64,000 nucleotides of DNA from Gymnogyps californianus (taxonomy: Eukaryota > Chordata > Aves > Accipitriformes > Cathartidae), in the NCBI RefSeq assembly GCF_018139145.2, contig NC_059471.1, positions 100,256,914 through 100,320,913 of the forward strand, read 5' to 3'. Position numbers and translations under genes: made by a program. Positions within the stretch are counted from its first letter, which is position 1. Every line of letters begins with the position of its first letter. Under the pieces are notes generated by a model. That model did not search any database and was not told the DNA's origin. It saw only the letters and a program-made list of their open reading frames with translations. This document shows positions 11,136 through 23,135 of the stretch, piece after piece.

Positions 11136-13969
11136 TCAAATTTAATAGCAACACAGGCTATTCCCCTAAAACAAGAATAATTGGCTACAAAAACAAAGGA
11201 CTGGAAACAACCGGAGAACAATATACCTTTCCCAAACATGCTAGATCTTGCATATTCCGTCCTGAAACATCTGATTCTCTCTTACTCTAGGGAGTTAGGC
11301 ACAAGAGAAGCAGTGCATCCCACTCCTGAGAGCAAGGATCTAACAGTTAGGTTTGATCATGCCTGATGACTTTTTACATTCTTTCTTCTGCTTTGCTACC
11401 ACAGAGCCTCTGCTTTAAATGGCTTCAAAGTTGTTTTACGTTGCTTTTAGCCAACTGTTTCTTCAAGGTGTTCAGCACTTCAGAAATGTAGGACAGCTGT
11501 TTTATCAAGTTGCCTGTAAATTACAACAGACTGGTTGTGTCTGCCAGAAGCATCCTGCCCTGGGAGTGGATGTTGAGAAAGAATTAAGCATGCTTGGCTG
11601 CCTCACTGAGACATTTGGTGGAGGAGGAGGTGAGAGGACGCCTTTACCAAGAAAGGCTCCAGAACACCGACTGAGTCACCCTGGACTCGGGACCCCATGA
11701 ACAGCTATGACTGGGGAGAAGCCCTGATGCCAGTCCTAAAATGTCATTGTCTTGGAAGTCCATAAAACATGTGGGCTGCATAGAACAGGCTGGGAAAAGA
11801 ATCAGTGCACAAAAGCTAAAAAATCTGTGTCCTTTTCAGTCATGCGTATTGAAGCAGCTGAATGTTCCTTTCTCATTTTTGGGTGGCAATCACAAAAAAC
11901 AGATGTTACACTATGTTAATTTTTGTCACTGGCATCTAGCCCCCTGGCAAGATTAAAACAACTGTTGGCATCTTTGGAGCAGCTGGGCAGCAGAGCTGTT
12001 TCCTTTATTTACACAGTACCATTCTGAATAACCTTTGAGCCTAAGATTTTGTTGCTTTGTAATCCATGTTTTGGCAGTCTTCTCTTCCACTCCCCCTGTT
12101 CAAATATGGTATTCCCCAATCCTTACAGAGTCTAGCATGTATCTTTATTACATCATAAACTTTGATGAAAAATAGATGTAAAATCCATGACATCTATGAC
12201 ACCCATTTAACTTCCACTGCAGAAGGCAGGACTTTTTCAGGGTTATCTTTGCAGTTTAACTTCTTAGTGTCTTTTTGAATTCAAGCTTCATCAGTAAAGC
12301 AGGATAAACAGACTTCAGCACTGTGTCATATTTTTCACCTGGATGTCTAACATAAGTACACAATTTTACATAAAACGTTGAATACTTCTGACATTAGGCA
12401 TATGATTTAAAAGTGAAAATGGCAGTCATTGGCAAAAAATCATTTGAAGAATGAGTACTGTTAATTCCAGCATTAATAGGTGGAATAAGAAAAATTATTT
12501 CTTATAGATTGTGGTTCTTTTGCTAGGAGCTACATGTGATGTCTTCTCGGGAAAAAAAAAGAAAAAAATCAAACATAAAAATGATCTACCTATCAGTCAA
12601 GTGTACAACATTAGGAATGTATCACTGATACAATATAAAGAAGTAGAAATACTATACACCTGGTTAGACATTTGACAACTTTTCCTCTGTTTTAGTTAAT
12701 TGTCATTAGGAAAGAAAAAATGAGTCCAAAAGTAAACAATCTGCAGCTTATCAGTTCTGCAGTCTACACTCTAGGTTGTAAGATCACACAATAAAATACT
12801 AGACAGTGCTATATAATGTAGATCCTATGGGTGGGTGTTCCAGCAGTAAAATGGGAGATATACTTAGTAACTAGAAAAGAGAATCATGATTCAAGGGAGA
12901 AGGGGAAAAGCTAAGTGGAACAGTGTTTCAAAACTCTTTAAGCATTTTAATGGTTTTTACCATAATGTTTGTAGAAAGAAAGACCATGTTTGTTCAAATG
13001 TTACCTCTTAAAAGTGGTTTTCTGTGAAGCTGAGAAATAAATTGATACCTTTCAACTAAATGACCCCTTATGTAGCCAGCACTGTAGGCATTTTATTTCC
13101 CCCCATCAAATAAAAAGCTGAGTGAAATAAAAAGTTTAAAAGAATCTTAAATGAACTCAGTTTCCAATTACATAGATGCAAGTGCTAGCTTGCCAGAACC
13201 AATAGGATACCTGTAATATATTAAAAGCAATTTTATATGACTTGGAATCTAAACACCACCCGACCCCCTAGTGCCCATGGGATATGTAGAGTTGCTGTGA
13301 CAAAGCCCAACAGAAAGGCTTTACTAGTGCTAAAAGTCTCATAAAGACAAGAAGGGGAGCACAGCTAAGTAAGCCACTGTGATCATAAGCTAACGCCTGG
13401 GACTGTCCTCTGACATGGAGGCAGTAGTACCAAATCCTCTCAGTCTCCAAAACATATAGTTATGTCCAAATTGCTTGTCAGGAATGGGCTTTGGCCCATA
13501 CGAACTCCCAAACAATACTTGAGAGTAGGAGACTGCCAGTTGGCCTAGGCCAAAACTATACTCATGAGCACTCTAACAGTTTAGAATTACAGACAACTGA
13601 GTTCCAGTGGCCACAACATTCATGCACATTTTTTTACTTACTTGTGTAGACAGAGCCTTGGACGACAGAGGAGATATAAGCAGCATCTTGATTTGTATTA
13701 TGCCAACTATTCCTCTTTGGCTCTGCAAAGGAGAACGCAACTGCTCTGTGCTACTATTTCATCAAGAATGCGTAATGCAATGGTCAAAAATTGTCATAAT
13801 TTCCAGTATATCTTAATAACAATTAGCCATTGCAGTCATGCTAGCTTACAAAAACTTAGGCATTTAGAGTAAGTTGGACTGCTTCCTCTGCAGTCAGTCA
13901 ATGAAGAGGAAATAAATATTTCCTGTCTCAATTCCTGTTTTCAGTGGGATAAAATGATCTCTGGAAGTG
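11136..13969. other. Non-coding interval
   Basis: About 2.8 kb of AT-rich sequence. Open frames at 11419-11700 (93 codons, plus) and 11741-11956 (plus) have a weak protein-like look but no convincing splice or start context. No repeat recognised. Confidence 0.35.
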
Positions 13970-14013
13970 CCTGCTTGTTGCCTGCTTGTTGCCTGCTTGT
14001 TGTCTGCTTGTCT
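13970..14013. repeat. Tandem repeat, 11 bp x 4
   Basis: Three perfect copies of CCTGCTTGTTG (starting at 13970, 13981 and 13992) are followed by a diverged fourth unit, TCTGCTTGTCT. The perfect identity of three units suggests recent expansion and probable length polymorphism. Confidence 0.93.
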
Positions 14014-17000
14014 TTGCCTCCATTGACTACAGAAGGAGCAGAAATGGCATGATCATTTAAGAAGGAAAAAGTAGGTGAAATGAATTCCACAATTGCCACC
14101 TAAAATTTCTTTAACTTCTGCAGGCTTGGTGAATATATTATCTATGGGAAAAGTGGTTGCACAGAAAATTCCACTGACAGTTTAATTTGGTGCAAAGAGA
14201 CCTGTTACTAGAGGGACAGAGCAAGTTGCTGCTAGAATTAAGGAGTTCCTGGCTTTTAGCCTTTGTTCAGTACACTGGATCTTGCCAGCAGAGACAACCT
14301 TCTACGTTTGGAAAGAGTAGATATTTTAAAGGGAGAATGGTGTGGTAAAAAAGTTCTTAACAAATAGTTTGGGGGAATACACTCAATGTAGGTTCATGAA
14401 TAATTTGTGAAATATCTGCCTATACTACTTCTAAGGTTTTCAGGCAGCATTGTGCTTTATGGAATCAACTTGAAGTAAAATGGTCCTGATATGAGGATAT
14501 GCTGTAACTAACTCTTTTTCAGATTTCACTGGACATGTATAGGATGGAGAATAACTGCTGGACATAGATATCAAAACTGAATATTCTTTTAATAAATATA
14601 GAAAAACTATACTAGATTTATCATGTATCTGTATATGCTGTTTATATCTCATTGGGAATCATAGACAAAACTCTGCAGGATGTATTTTTAGATTACTGCA
14701 TGATTTCACGTGACTTGAATCTAAATTTAATCCAAAATTAAAATGAGTAACTACATTATTTCAAGCCCCCAGAAGCTGGAGACCATTCCAATAGATAATT
14801 CAATACCAAACCAAAGAACTTGAGTTTCAATGGGTAGAAATTTAAAAATATATCTTTACTTAACAAAAGAGGTGATTAACTAGTTGAAAAAACAACAGTG
14901 TGTCACCCAGGGACACAGAAGGGACTGCTATCTAATGAAGAGAGAGCTGTCATTGCGTTAAGCATTCCTACAGTTATACATTTCAGAACACTCTCATTAA
15001 AATCAGGTGATTCAAAGGCAACTTAAGTAATTTATTTGGACTCCCTCTCCCTACTGGGTTGAATGTGGATCTACAGAAAGATGCTTAACTGTTGGCAGAG
15101 AGGATCAAAGCCCCTAGGACATCTGATGGCACAAGTCCTGTGTTTCCCATGAATCTGTGCAGTCGAACCCCATGCATTAATAGCAGCCAGTGTTTTATTC
15201 CCAGGTCTGTTAAGCCTTTAGCTAAAATTCAGCTTTTTGGGGAGAAGAGCCTGTAAACCAGTGGAAGAACATGACTCACAGACAGGCTTTTCTGTTGTTT
15301 TTAAGAGTAGAGGTCACCATTAGTTCATTTGCTCTTACTCCTATAAAAAGTTGACCATACCACATAACCGTAGACTAGTAGCTTGTCTTTGGCAACAGCA
15401 TATTTTTCCAGGCTATGTCCAGATCTTGTCATGAGAGCTCAAGAAGTGGTGAATCCATGTCACAGCTGCAGCTGGACCCGCAGGTTATTATGCAAACATT
15501 ACTAAATATTTGTGCTTGTATTTGTCTGGCTTTAAGTTCCCTCTGTTGTTTCTCATTACACACACCTTCCTCTACTGCATCAGAAATATCTACAGTACTA
15601 ACTGAACTGTGATTAATTACAGAACTGGAATTAAATTGTCAAATAATTCCATGTAGACAACATATGGCAGAGACTTCCAGGGCACACTGGCTTAATCTCA
15701 GTATAAACCACAGGCTTAAAAGAAAAACGTGTTACTACTTCTTCTAACCTATATGACCTATTAGTCCATATCCAGGCATGTACCCTTTGTAACAATCTCC
15801 GTTCCCCTCCAATGTTTCCTAGCTAGCTGTATCCACCTTCAGGTAGGCTGCATTGAAGCTTTTTTAAGCCACAATACATTCAGTTATTAGTAAGTACAGA
15901 GAAATGCCAGCTCATAATAAGCCAAGATGAAATATTTAAATATCCACTATTTTTGTCAGTTCTGAAAATGATGAAAGCTTCCCAATTCCATTATATATGC
16001 AGTTCCATGCCTCTGCTTCAACATTGCAAATCTACGAGCAACTGTTATTAACTGTTTTTCTGTATTAAAGGTTATGTAGTCAGAAGTCTGTGGAGGACTT
16101 TGTTTGACTGTAAATAGCAAATTTTCCTCACCAATTTTCACTGTGAATCACTCTTATATTCTCCACTGGTTCTGTCAGCATAACATCCCTTGCAAGCACA
16201 CTGGAGGTACCCCACTCAAGAGTAAAATATACAGCATGCATCAGAAATGGACATTGTTGTCTGGAGAGAAGGATTTTCCTCAAATTCTTTCTCCATATAT
16301 TGCCTTTTCTATTCATTTGCCATGAAGGGAATTCAGGAATCAATAAGGAGAGAAAAAAGGAGTCCATTAAGATCACTGGCAGGAATAACAAAGAAAACAA
16401 GTGTAGTAAAATCAAAATGCAAATTAAATGATGTGCAGGCAGTATGTGCATTTGTGCCCATGTGCTTGCGTACGTGAGCACATGCAGAGCTACGTCTGTA
16501 CATTCATGGACTAGTGTGTATAGATTCAAAGGGACAGCTAACTCAATAGCTTGACTGTAAGTGAATTTGCAACAGTCACCTTTCTTGTGACAGTCAACTG
16601 CTAGGTATGTGTATGATCTGCCTATGTGAAGAGGTGATAGCACAGCACAGAGGTATGCAAAGATGTTCAAGCAGGTCCTGGAAATGGCAGTTCAGATACT
16701 GGCAGCAGAACAGGTCATCCACCTAGCATTCGTCAACAGGAAATTAACCCACGTGTGTCTGGTCATGACAATGGCCATGTTACAGTTCTAACAAACATGC
16801 ATGCTTCATAAAGATGAATGAGTCCATCACCAGTGTGCATCTAGAATACAGGACAATAACATGAGATACAGAGCTAAAACAGAGAAAAAAATAACCTGAG
16901 TGACTCAAAGTCTCACAGGATTCCTCCAGCACAGCAGACTGCAAGATTCAGAATTTCACTGTCCTGATTGATTTCTCACTCCTTGGAGCAATTACAGTAA

Positions 17001-19771
17001 ATTTGAGGGAAGGGAATGCTGCCACCATATTCTCCTAAACAGATCATCCTCCTACCTCCTCAATTAAAACGCAAGCAATGCAGCTCTGAGGCACAAATAT
17101 TGCAAAATCTTCGAATTTTCAGAAATCTCACTGAGTTAAAGCAAATTTAATAAATCCACTTGATGACTAAGATTTTTTTCTGCTTTTAAAAAGACAGTGT
17201 GTTTTGTTTTTGTAGGATGTTGAACCCTTGTTGTGTGCACTGCCATCAAATGTACATTATAATGGAAATGTAGAAGATGCCAAGCCCCAGTGTGTGTTTC
17301 TAATTAAGATTCTTCATTTTCTGCTCAGATGTTAGAGTATGACCTGATTAGCTCTGCCAGTTATCAGAGCTCAGCTTCTATGATTTCTTATCTTATTCAA
17401 CAACTAGTGTCTGACTTCTTGTATATTTGGAGAGGAAAGAACCATATCCCTCAAAGATCAGGGAAATTTTTTGAAGCCCATTGACAACATGGAAAATTTA
17501 GTGTGGGTTGGGGGAAACACTTCCAGCCTGTTTTCTGTCCTTGAGTCTTCCATGCCTGCTCATACATTGTAATAAGAAACAATTAGCACAGCTCAAACTG
17601 CAACTTACAACCTAACAGTGCAGGTAGATGCCTATTTTTCAGGTACAACAATTTTACATAGTAGAATTTACTGCAGTAGAATTACCTGCAAATTGTTAAG
17701 GCTTAACACAATAGGAAAAGTTATTTCTTTCCATCTTGGATTCCTCAGTGATGTTATGAAATAAGGAGAAGCAAGAAAGTCCTTTCTTAAGAACTATTGT
17801 CCTTTGTCAGCTAGAAAAGGGCAGTGTATTATTTATGGAAAGCAAACAATATGGAATCAGAGTGAAAGCAACTGACATGAAGGGTGGTAGATGAAGTGTC
17901 AGATTAAGTCTGAGCTTTGAAAACGTATTGTATGTCACACATAAAAAATACTTCAGTATGTCTGTTAGGTAAATTGTATACAATTATCAGAAGATACCTT
18001 TTGTGTAAGTTTACTTTAGGTTTTAATTTCAAGTAGTGGTCACTCATATTCAGTGTCATAAAAATTCTTTTTAAAGCACGTCTACATCCTACAAAGACAG
18101 CAGCTGCATCTCCTCGCCTTCCCCAAAGACATACACATACATATTATGCAGACGTTTTCAGTGTCTTGTTCTGCACCAGCAACATGAAAGAATAGCTAGA
18201 GAGATGGGGAAAACAGGAGCAGGTTCTCCAGCTGAGAAAGGGAATGTTTTTAGAACAGAGCTGCATACGCAAAGACTTAGCCTGGAGGTGGGTGTTAACA
18301 CAACTTTTTTAAAAGTGACAGTAAAAATGCAGTGCCCGTAAATGGCGGGCCAGATGGATTTCTCTCTGCTTTCATGGGTTATGCCTCAAAATACCACGAT
18401 GTGTATGTATTTGGTGTGTGAGGTGGTTTTCCTTCTGGGTGAAATATACTCCTAGTCATTGCACCCAAACCTTTCGGTATTGATAACACCATAGATAGAC
18501 TGGGGGTTTTCCAGGCACAGAGATGACAAGTTTACACTTTATTGACAAAGGTGTCTGTTATTTCTAGTTTTGTCCTTATGTTTACCCCAGACAGCCTGCA
18601 ATACACTTGCCCATACTGAACCATACCTTCAGTGTGAACATGCCCATGTCAGACAGAATTGAGAAGACTATGTGCTTTGGGCTCATGGAGAACATTTGCT
18701 GCACCCAATGGAAGGGAGGAGGATTTGTCTTATCAAGAATTTAAACCTCTAGGTTCAGCCCTTTGTCTGGGTACACTTTCTAACCAATCGAAGGAGACAG
18801 ATACCTCCAGAGGACGATTGCCCATGCCATTTTTAGGAGGGAGCAAAGCAGTGCCTTTTCTTCCCGATTGTCTGTAGTGACAGACAGGATGACCTGCAGA
18901 AGCAGATGCTTAACTTATGAGTGGCTGAAGCTTGAGGCAAGGTGAATGCTGTCCTGAGCATGTTCACACAGTGCATTAGTGCAGGATAGCAAGCCTCCTA
19001 TAAATGCTCGCCCCAGCATACCACACAGTAAATTCCCCATAGAGGCCAGTCTAGTCTAAGCAAACACAATCTGACCCTTCGGGAGTCCAACAGATGAGAA
19101 GAAAAAAAAAAAACAGAAAAAGCCCATCAACCCATATACTATGATGTGTATATCTGGAATTATTAATGTGTATTCATTTCAGTGGTTTAGGATGTCTTCA
19201 CCTCTGCCTTTCCAAACTTTTTTTCAAAAATAATCCTTACTCCTGGAGCTAGCTTTGCAGAGTTGTGTGGGATTGCAGTGATGCAGATATTGTACTCTGC
19301 TAGAACTTTCTAGCCTGAGTTGCACTCCAAACACCCACAGACTTCCACTAGAAATTTCAGGCTCGTAAGTCTCAATGTAACTTTTCAAAGTGGGATAACA
19401 GAACCTATATCCCTTGCATGCTTTTATGTATTAAACTGCTTTCAGTTTAAGTCTGGATCCTGAAGTCTGTCTCATTACCAGTTCTTTCCAGTAAGGTTAC
19501 TGTAACTGAAAGTAGAAAGGCTAAAGGAGCAAGTAATTAGTGTGCTTACTGTGGGAGGGAACAAACAAAAGAAAAACAAAAGGAGCTATAGATTTCTATG
19601 TAACCATGAAGGGCAAAAAAAAAAAAAGGCATTTTTACTGTACCTTAGGGAGGTTCGTCACATTGTGTTTCAATAACAGGAGTGTTCTCAAGAGAAAAAG
19701 AGACGGGATTCTACAAGGTTCTGCCTTCAGACTCCTGCTGAGCAATAATGGAAGTATAACTAATTAAGGGC
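14014..19771. other. Non-coding interval
   Basis: About 5.8 kb of AT-rich DNA without a recognised repeat. It contains the longest open frame of the window (16128-16670, minus, 180 codons); that frame has hydrophobic, low-complexity stretches, no homology I recognise and no flanking splice signals, so I do not call it a gene. A TAATTA-type homeobox-like motif with an inverted partner lies near 15612. Confidence 0.35.
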
Positions 19772-19835
19772 CTGATCAAGGACCCACTGAAGCCAAGTGA
19801 AAGCCTCCCACTGATTTCAATGGGCCTTGGATCAG
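19772..19835. repeat. Ancient palindromic (hairpin) repeat relic
   Basis: The left arm begins CTGATCAAGG and continues through CCCACTGAAG. The right arm ends in CCTTGGATCAG and contains TTTCAATGGG. The arms are imperfect inverted complements of about 28 bp with a short loop. The motif (GGCCTGATC...CAATGGG) resembles old palindromic repeats I know from turtle, crocodile and bird genomes, thought to derive from a DNA transposon. The family name is not certain. Single-arm look-alikes occur at 1500-1526 and 5101-5143. Confidence 0.5.
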
Positions 19836-20129
19836 TTCTAAGTGTGTAGAGTGTAAACATGACTGCATTAAAAACACGATGAGCCAATGTCTGCTTTCAG
19901 TCAGGGCTGGCTGCATTATGCTGTGCCGCACCAGAGCTGGCTCATAGCTTCTCAAGAGCATCACAGGGTCAAAGGTTACTACTCCAAAATGGAGAGCTCG
20001 AGCAAAGCTACTCTTGATCTGAGAAGGGTAAATGGGCAAAGCTGGTAGAGAGAGGCTTTGGGGAAAGCTGCGGTGAGCCAAGCTTGCTGGGGCTCCTGCC
20101 ACTGGGTGCATGAAAGAGAAGAAATTAGT

Positions 20130-20681
20130 ATCTCTGCAAGAATTTTCCTCTACTCGGCAGTGGTGAGACCACACCTGGAGTACGGTGTCCGGTTCTGGGC
20201 TCCTCAGCACAAGAGAGACATGGATGTACTGGAGAGAGTCCAATGAAGGGCCACGAAGATGATTAAGGGACTGGAGCATCTCTTCTATAAGGAAAGGCTG
20301 GGAGAGCTGGGTCTATTTTGCCTAGAGAAGAAAAGGCTCAGGGGGGCATCTCATCAATGTATATAAATACCTGAAGAGAGGGTGCAAAGAGAATGGAGCC
20401 AGGCTCTTTTCAGTGGTGCCCAGTGACAGGGCACAACTTGAAACACAGGATGCTTTGTCTGAATATCAGGAAACACTTTTTTACTGTGAGGGTGACTGAG
20501 AACTGGCACAGGTTTCCCATGGAGGTTGTGGAGTCTTCCATCCTTGAAGATATTCAAAAGCCACCTGGACACGGTCCTGGGCAACCAGCTTTAGGTGGCC
20601 CTGTTTGAGCAGGGTGTTGGACCAGATGGCTTCCAGAGACGCCTTCCAGTCTCAATCATTCTGTGATTCTGTGATTCTGTG
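20130..20681 (+). mobile_element. CR1 LINE, 3' part with ORF2 C-terminus
   Basis: The best-preserved CR1 copy in the window, on the plus strand. It opens with the C-terminal ORF2 block [16 protein letters not shown] (around 20158-20208), then DMDVLERVQ, and after a stop continues with the CR1 sequence for [12 protein letters not shown], RELGL-like and NIRKHFFTVRVTENW segments. The 3' end carries three ATTCTGTG octamers (20658-20681). The coding part is interrupted by stops and frame changes, and the 5' end is truncated, so it is a dead insertion. It directly follows about 250 bp of unassigned sequence after the hairpin relic at 19.77 kb. Confidence 0.95.
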
Positions 20682-20689
20682 AATTTGTC

Positions 20690-22133
20690 CCCATCTCCTC
20701 AGGCACACCCATCTCAACTCAGCAGCCTGAATTTCCAGAGCTCTGGCTAGACCAAGCTGCAAGACAATAGTGATTTTGGAATTACCAGTAGTCTGTTGTC
20801 TACTTTTCCTGTGCACAAAGCCAATCCTGCACTCACCGATGACAGTGATGTTTCTACCACACTGTTCAGGTAGCCCTTACTTGTTGATTTGTAAGAACTG
20901 AAAGCTAATGACTCTATAAGGGAATGGTACTTACTTTATAATTTCTTTTAATTCAGAGTCCTGACTAGTTTGGTGCTAAACTGTTTGTAGAGAATGGAAA
21001 TCTGTAATTGCATTATATATTAGTCCTCAGATGCCACAAATGTTTCTTTTTGATTCTTTGGCCATTTATAGTACATTAGCTTAGTTCTTAGTGAACAAGT
21101 ATTCCCCCAGTTTCCTAGTGTGGGCTGACCTACAGCACAGTCTTCATATGCCTGTTCCTGAGGTCACTCTCTAAAGGCTATGACACAACTGACTACAAAA
21201 GTTGACACATGAGTATCACAGGGAAAAAAAGGCCTAGTTTGAAAGGCTATTTGCAGTCCACATAGGAGCATGGAGAACCAAACCTTTGATTTCCAGTGCT
21301 GTGTGGTGTCTTACTCCTCTTTTTTACATCTTGTTAAAAGTGTAAGTTCAAACTGTCTGGGGGCCTTCCTGCATGCACTGCTTCAGAGTAGCCACACCTT
21401 TTCCCTATCTCAAAACATAAATAGATAAAAGCCTACCTATGCAACATCTGTTTACTCCCTTGTATTCTGAGTCAGTAGATTAGTCTTAGAGAAGAAATGT
21501 AATGTAATATGTTAACACCCAGGAAAAAAAAGAGAGACTCACTCATCCATAAGTAAAAAACACAGAATACAGTTCATTCTGGTCTTAATTCTGCAATCAG
21601 CAAGTAAACTGCCACATGAGAAGCTATCCAGGCTGAAAAAATGTATCCTCTTCCATTACTGTTGTAATTCTAAGCTGTAAAATGCATGTTCTTTTCCCGC
21701 AAAAAGGAGATTAGTAGGCAGAGAACAAGAATTTGTCAAAATTATTTATCAAGTCAGGCCTGTTATTGCATGAGTTAGTTTAAAGTCATGGACTCTGCCA
21801 ACTTTTAACACCCTCTTCAGCCTACCAGAAGAAGGACATTAAATTAGTAGACTCTGGTGCAATGGCAAATATTTTAAACATCTGAAATGCTGGAACTCCA
21901 CATGCCAGGCAAGTCAGATGTAATCCTCTGTTCTCTAGTTCTAACCAAAATAAAAGCATATCCTCATTTCCAACCAGAAAACAAAAACATGGGCAAACAC
22001 ACAAGAGCACACATTATGCAAGCTGCGAAAAAAAATCAGCCTTCCCAATGACCAATAAAAAGGGAAAAACAGAACCAGGAGTTAATCTGTATCCTTTTTT
22101 TTCCTGGTCTTTAAACTACCAATTGGTTAATGA
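20690..22133. other. Non-coding interval
   Basis: AT-rich, single-copy-looking sequence between the CR1 copy and the LTR. No exon, RNA gene or repeat that I can support. Confidence 0.4.
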
Positions 22134-22138
22134 ATGGT
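22134..22138. repeat. Target-site duplication (left copy), ATGGT
   Basis: ATGGT immediately precedes the TG terminus of the LTR and is repeated exactly at 23131-23135 after its CA terminus. A 5-bp duplication is typical of ERVL-like integrases, although the match can be read as 6 bp (AATGGT) if the terminal base is shared. Confidence 0.85.
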
Positions 22139-22586
22139 TGTTGTGGTTTAGGCCCAGCCAGCAACAAAGCACCACGCAGCCGCTCGCTCACTCCTCCCCC
22201 CGGCGGGATGGGGAGGAGGAAATACTCCTCCTGAAGTTGCGACAAGGAACAGGGAGGGATCACTCACCAATTATGGTCACAGGCAAAAAAACAGCTTGAC
22301 GTAGGGAAAAAAATAAATCCATTTAATTTGTTACCAATCAAATCAGAGTAGGATATTGAGAAATAGAACCATACCTTAAAAACACACCTTCCCCCCACGC
22401 CTCCCTTCTTCCCGGGCTCAGCTTTGCTCCCAATTCCTCTACCTCCTCCCCTGCCAGCGGCACAGGGGGGTGGGAATGGGGGTTGTGGTCTGTTCATCAC
22501 ACACTGTTTCTGCCGCTCCTTCCTCCTCAGGGGGAGGACTCCTCACACTCTTCCCCTGCTCCAGCATGTGATCCCTCTCATGGGGG

Positions 22587-22880
22587 TCAGCCCTCCACGA
22601 GCTTCTCCAACGTGAGTCCTTTCCACGGGCTGCAGTCCTCCATGAACTGCTCCGGCGTGGGCTTTCCCACAGAGTCACGGCCTTCTCTGGGCCCAGCCAC
22701 CTGCTCTGGCATGGGGTCCTCCACAGGTTGCAGGGGAATCTCTGCTCCACCGTTAACCTCCATGGGCTGCCGGGGGACAGCCTGCCGTCTCACCACGGGC
22801 TGCAGGGGAATCTCTGCTCGGCACACCTCCTCCCTCTCCTTCTTCACTGACCTCAGGGTCTGCATGGTTGTTTCTCTCAC
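22587..22880 (-). CDS. Open frame inside LTR, repetitive proline-rich peptide
   Basis: A 97-codon frame with an ATG about 100 bp downstream of the LTR's TATA-like box, so it would sit near the start of an LTR-driven transcript. The peptide is rich in Glu, Pro and Arg and repeats the motif AEIPLQPV twice (spaced about 24 residues), with PMEV and PEQ segments between. No enzyme, gag, protease or envelope domain is visible. An overlapping minus frame (22439-22750, 103 codons) covers the same repeats in another phase, which suggests that the open frames reflect tandem, stop-poor, GC-rich DNA. I know similar repetitive peptides predicted from related bird LTRs. Whether it is ever translated is unknown; I regard it as possible but unproven. 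Confidence 0.3.
   Translation of the reverse strand: MRETTMQTLRSVKKEREEVCRAEIPLQPVVRRQAVPRQPMEVNGGAEIPLQPVEDPMPEQVAGPREGRDSVGKPTPEQFMEDCSPWKGLTLEKLVEG
22600..22820 (-). repeat. Degenerate tandem units within the LTR
   Basis: Several imperfect units share a core of CTCC-(GG/AA)-CGTG followed by CCAC-GGGCTGCAG. The block GCAGGGGAATCTCTGCTC occurs twice (around 22729 and 22802). These units underlie the repeated AEIPLQPV motif of the minus-strand open frame. Fuller copies of the family, as I recall them, have more units, so this copy may be contracted. Confidence 0.65.
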
Positions 22881-23130
22881 ATCCCACTCCTCTATTCACT
22901 GTAGCTCTTCTTCTTCTTCTTCCTCCTCCTCCTCCACCTTCTTCCTCACCTTCTCTGTTCTCAGCAGTCTTTTCCCCTTCTTAAATATGCTCTCACAGAG
23001 GCGCTACGACCGTGACTGATGGGCTCAGCCTTGGCCAGAGGCAGGTCCGAGTGGGAGCCGGGGAAACTTCCAGCAGCTTCTCACTGGAGCCACCCCTGTA
23101 GCCTCTCCCCCACTATACAAACCCAACACA

Positions 23131-23135
23131 ATGGT
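23131..23135. repeat. Target-site duplication (right copy), ATGGT
   Basis: Exact repeat of 22134-22138 directly after the CA end of the LTR. The perfect match indicates that the insertion is not very old or that the site has been spared mutation. Confidence 0.85.

Larger units (their letters stand above)
22139..23130 (-). mobile_element. Solo LTR of an avian endogenous retrovirus (about 992 bp)
   Basis: A complete LTR in minus orientation, bounded by TG...CA and the ATGGT duplication. No internal retroviral sequence or partner LTR is visible, so it is a solo LTR formed by recombination. On the minus strand a TATA-like CATATTTAAG lies at 22980-22989 and an ATTAAA polyadenylation-type signal at 22322-22327, placing U3, R and U5 from right to left. 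The body is much more GC-rich than its surroundings. It contains a (TTC/TCC)n stretch (22905-22953) and degenerate tandem units. The last ~80 bp of U5 (22139-22222) is nearly the same as the end of the unrelated LTR at 63.2 kb. I recognise the repeat as widespread in birds but cannot give a database name with certainty. Confidence 0.88.

Noticed and set aside
16128..16670. 180-codon minus-strand open frame, the longest in the window
   Set aside because: Hydrophobic, low-complexity composition, no recognised domain, no promoter, splice or poly(A) context, and AT-rich neutral-looking codons. Most likely chance.
19776..20279. 167-codon minus-strand open frame
   Set aside because: Its 5' half is antisense to the CR1 copy that begins near 20130; the frame is a by-product of that element.
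22483..23019. 178-codon plus-strand frame, serine-rich
   Set aside because: Antisense to the LTR at 22139-23130; the serine run comes from the TTC/TCC simple repeat.
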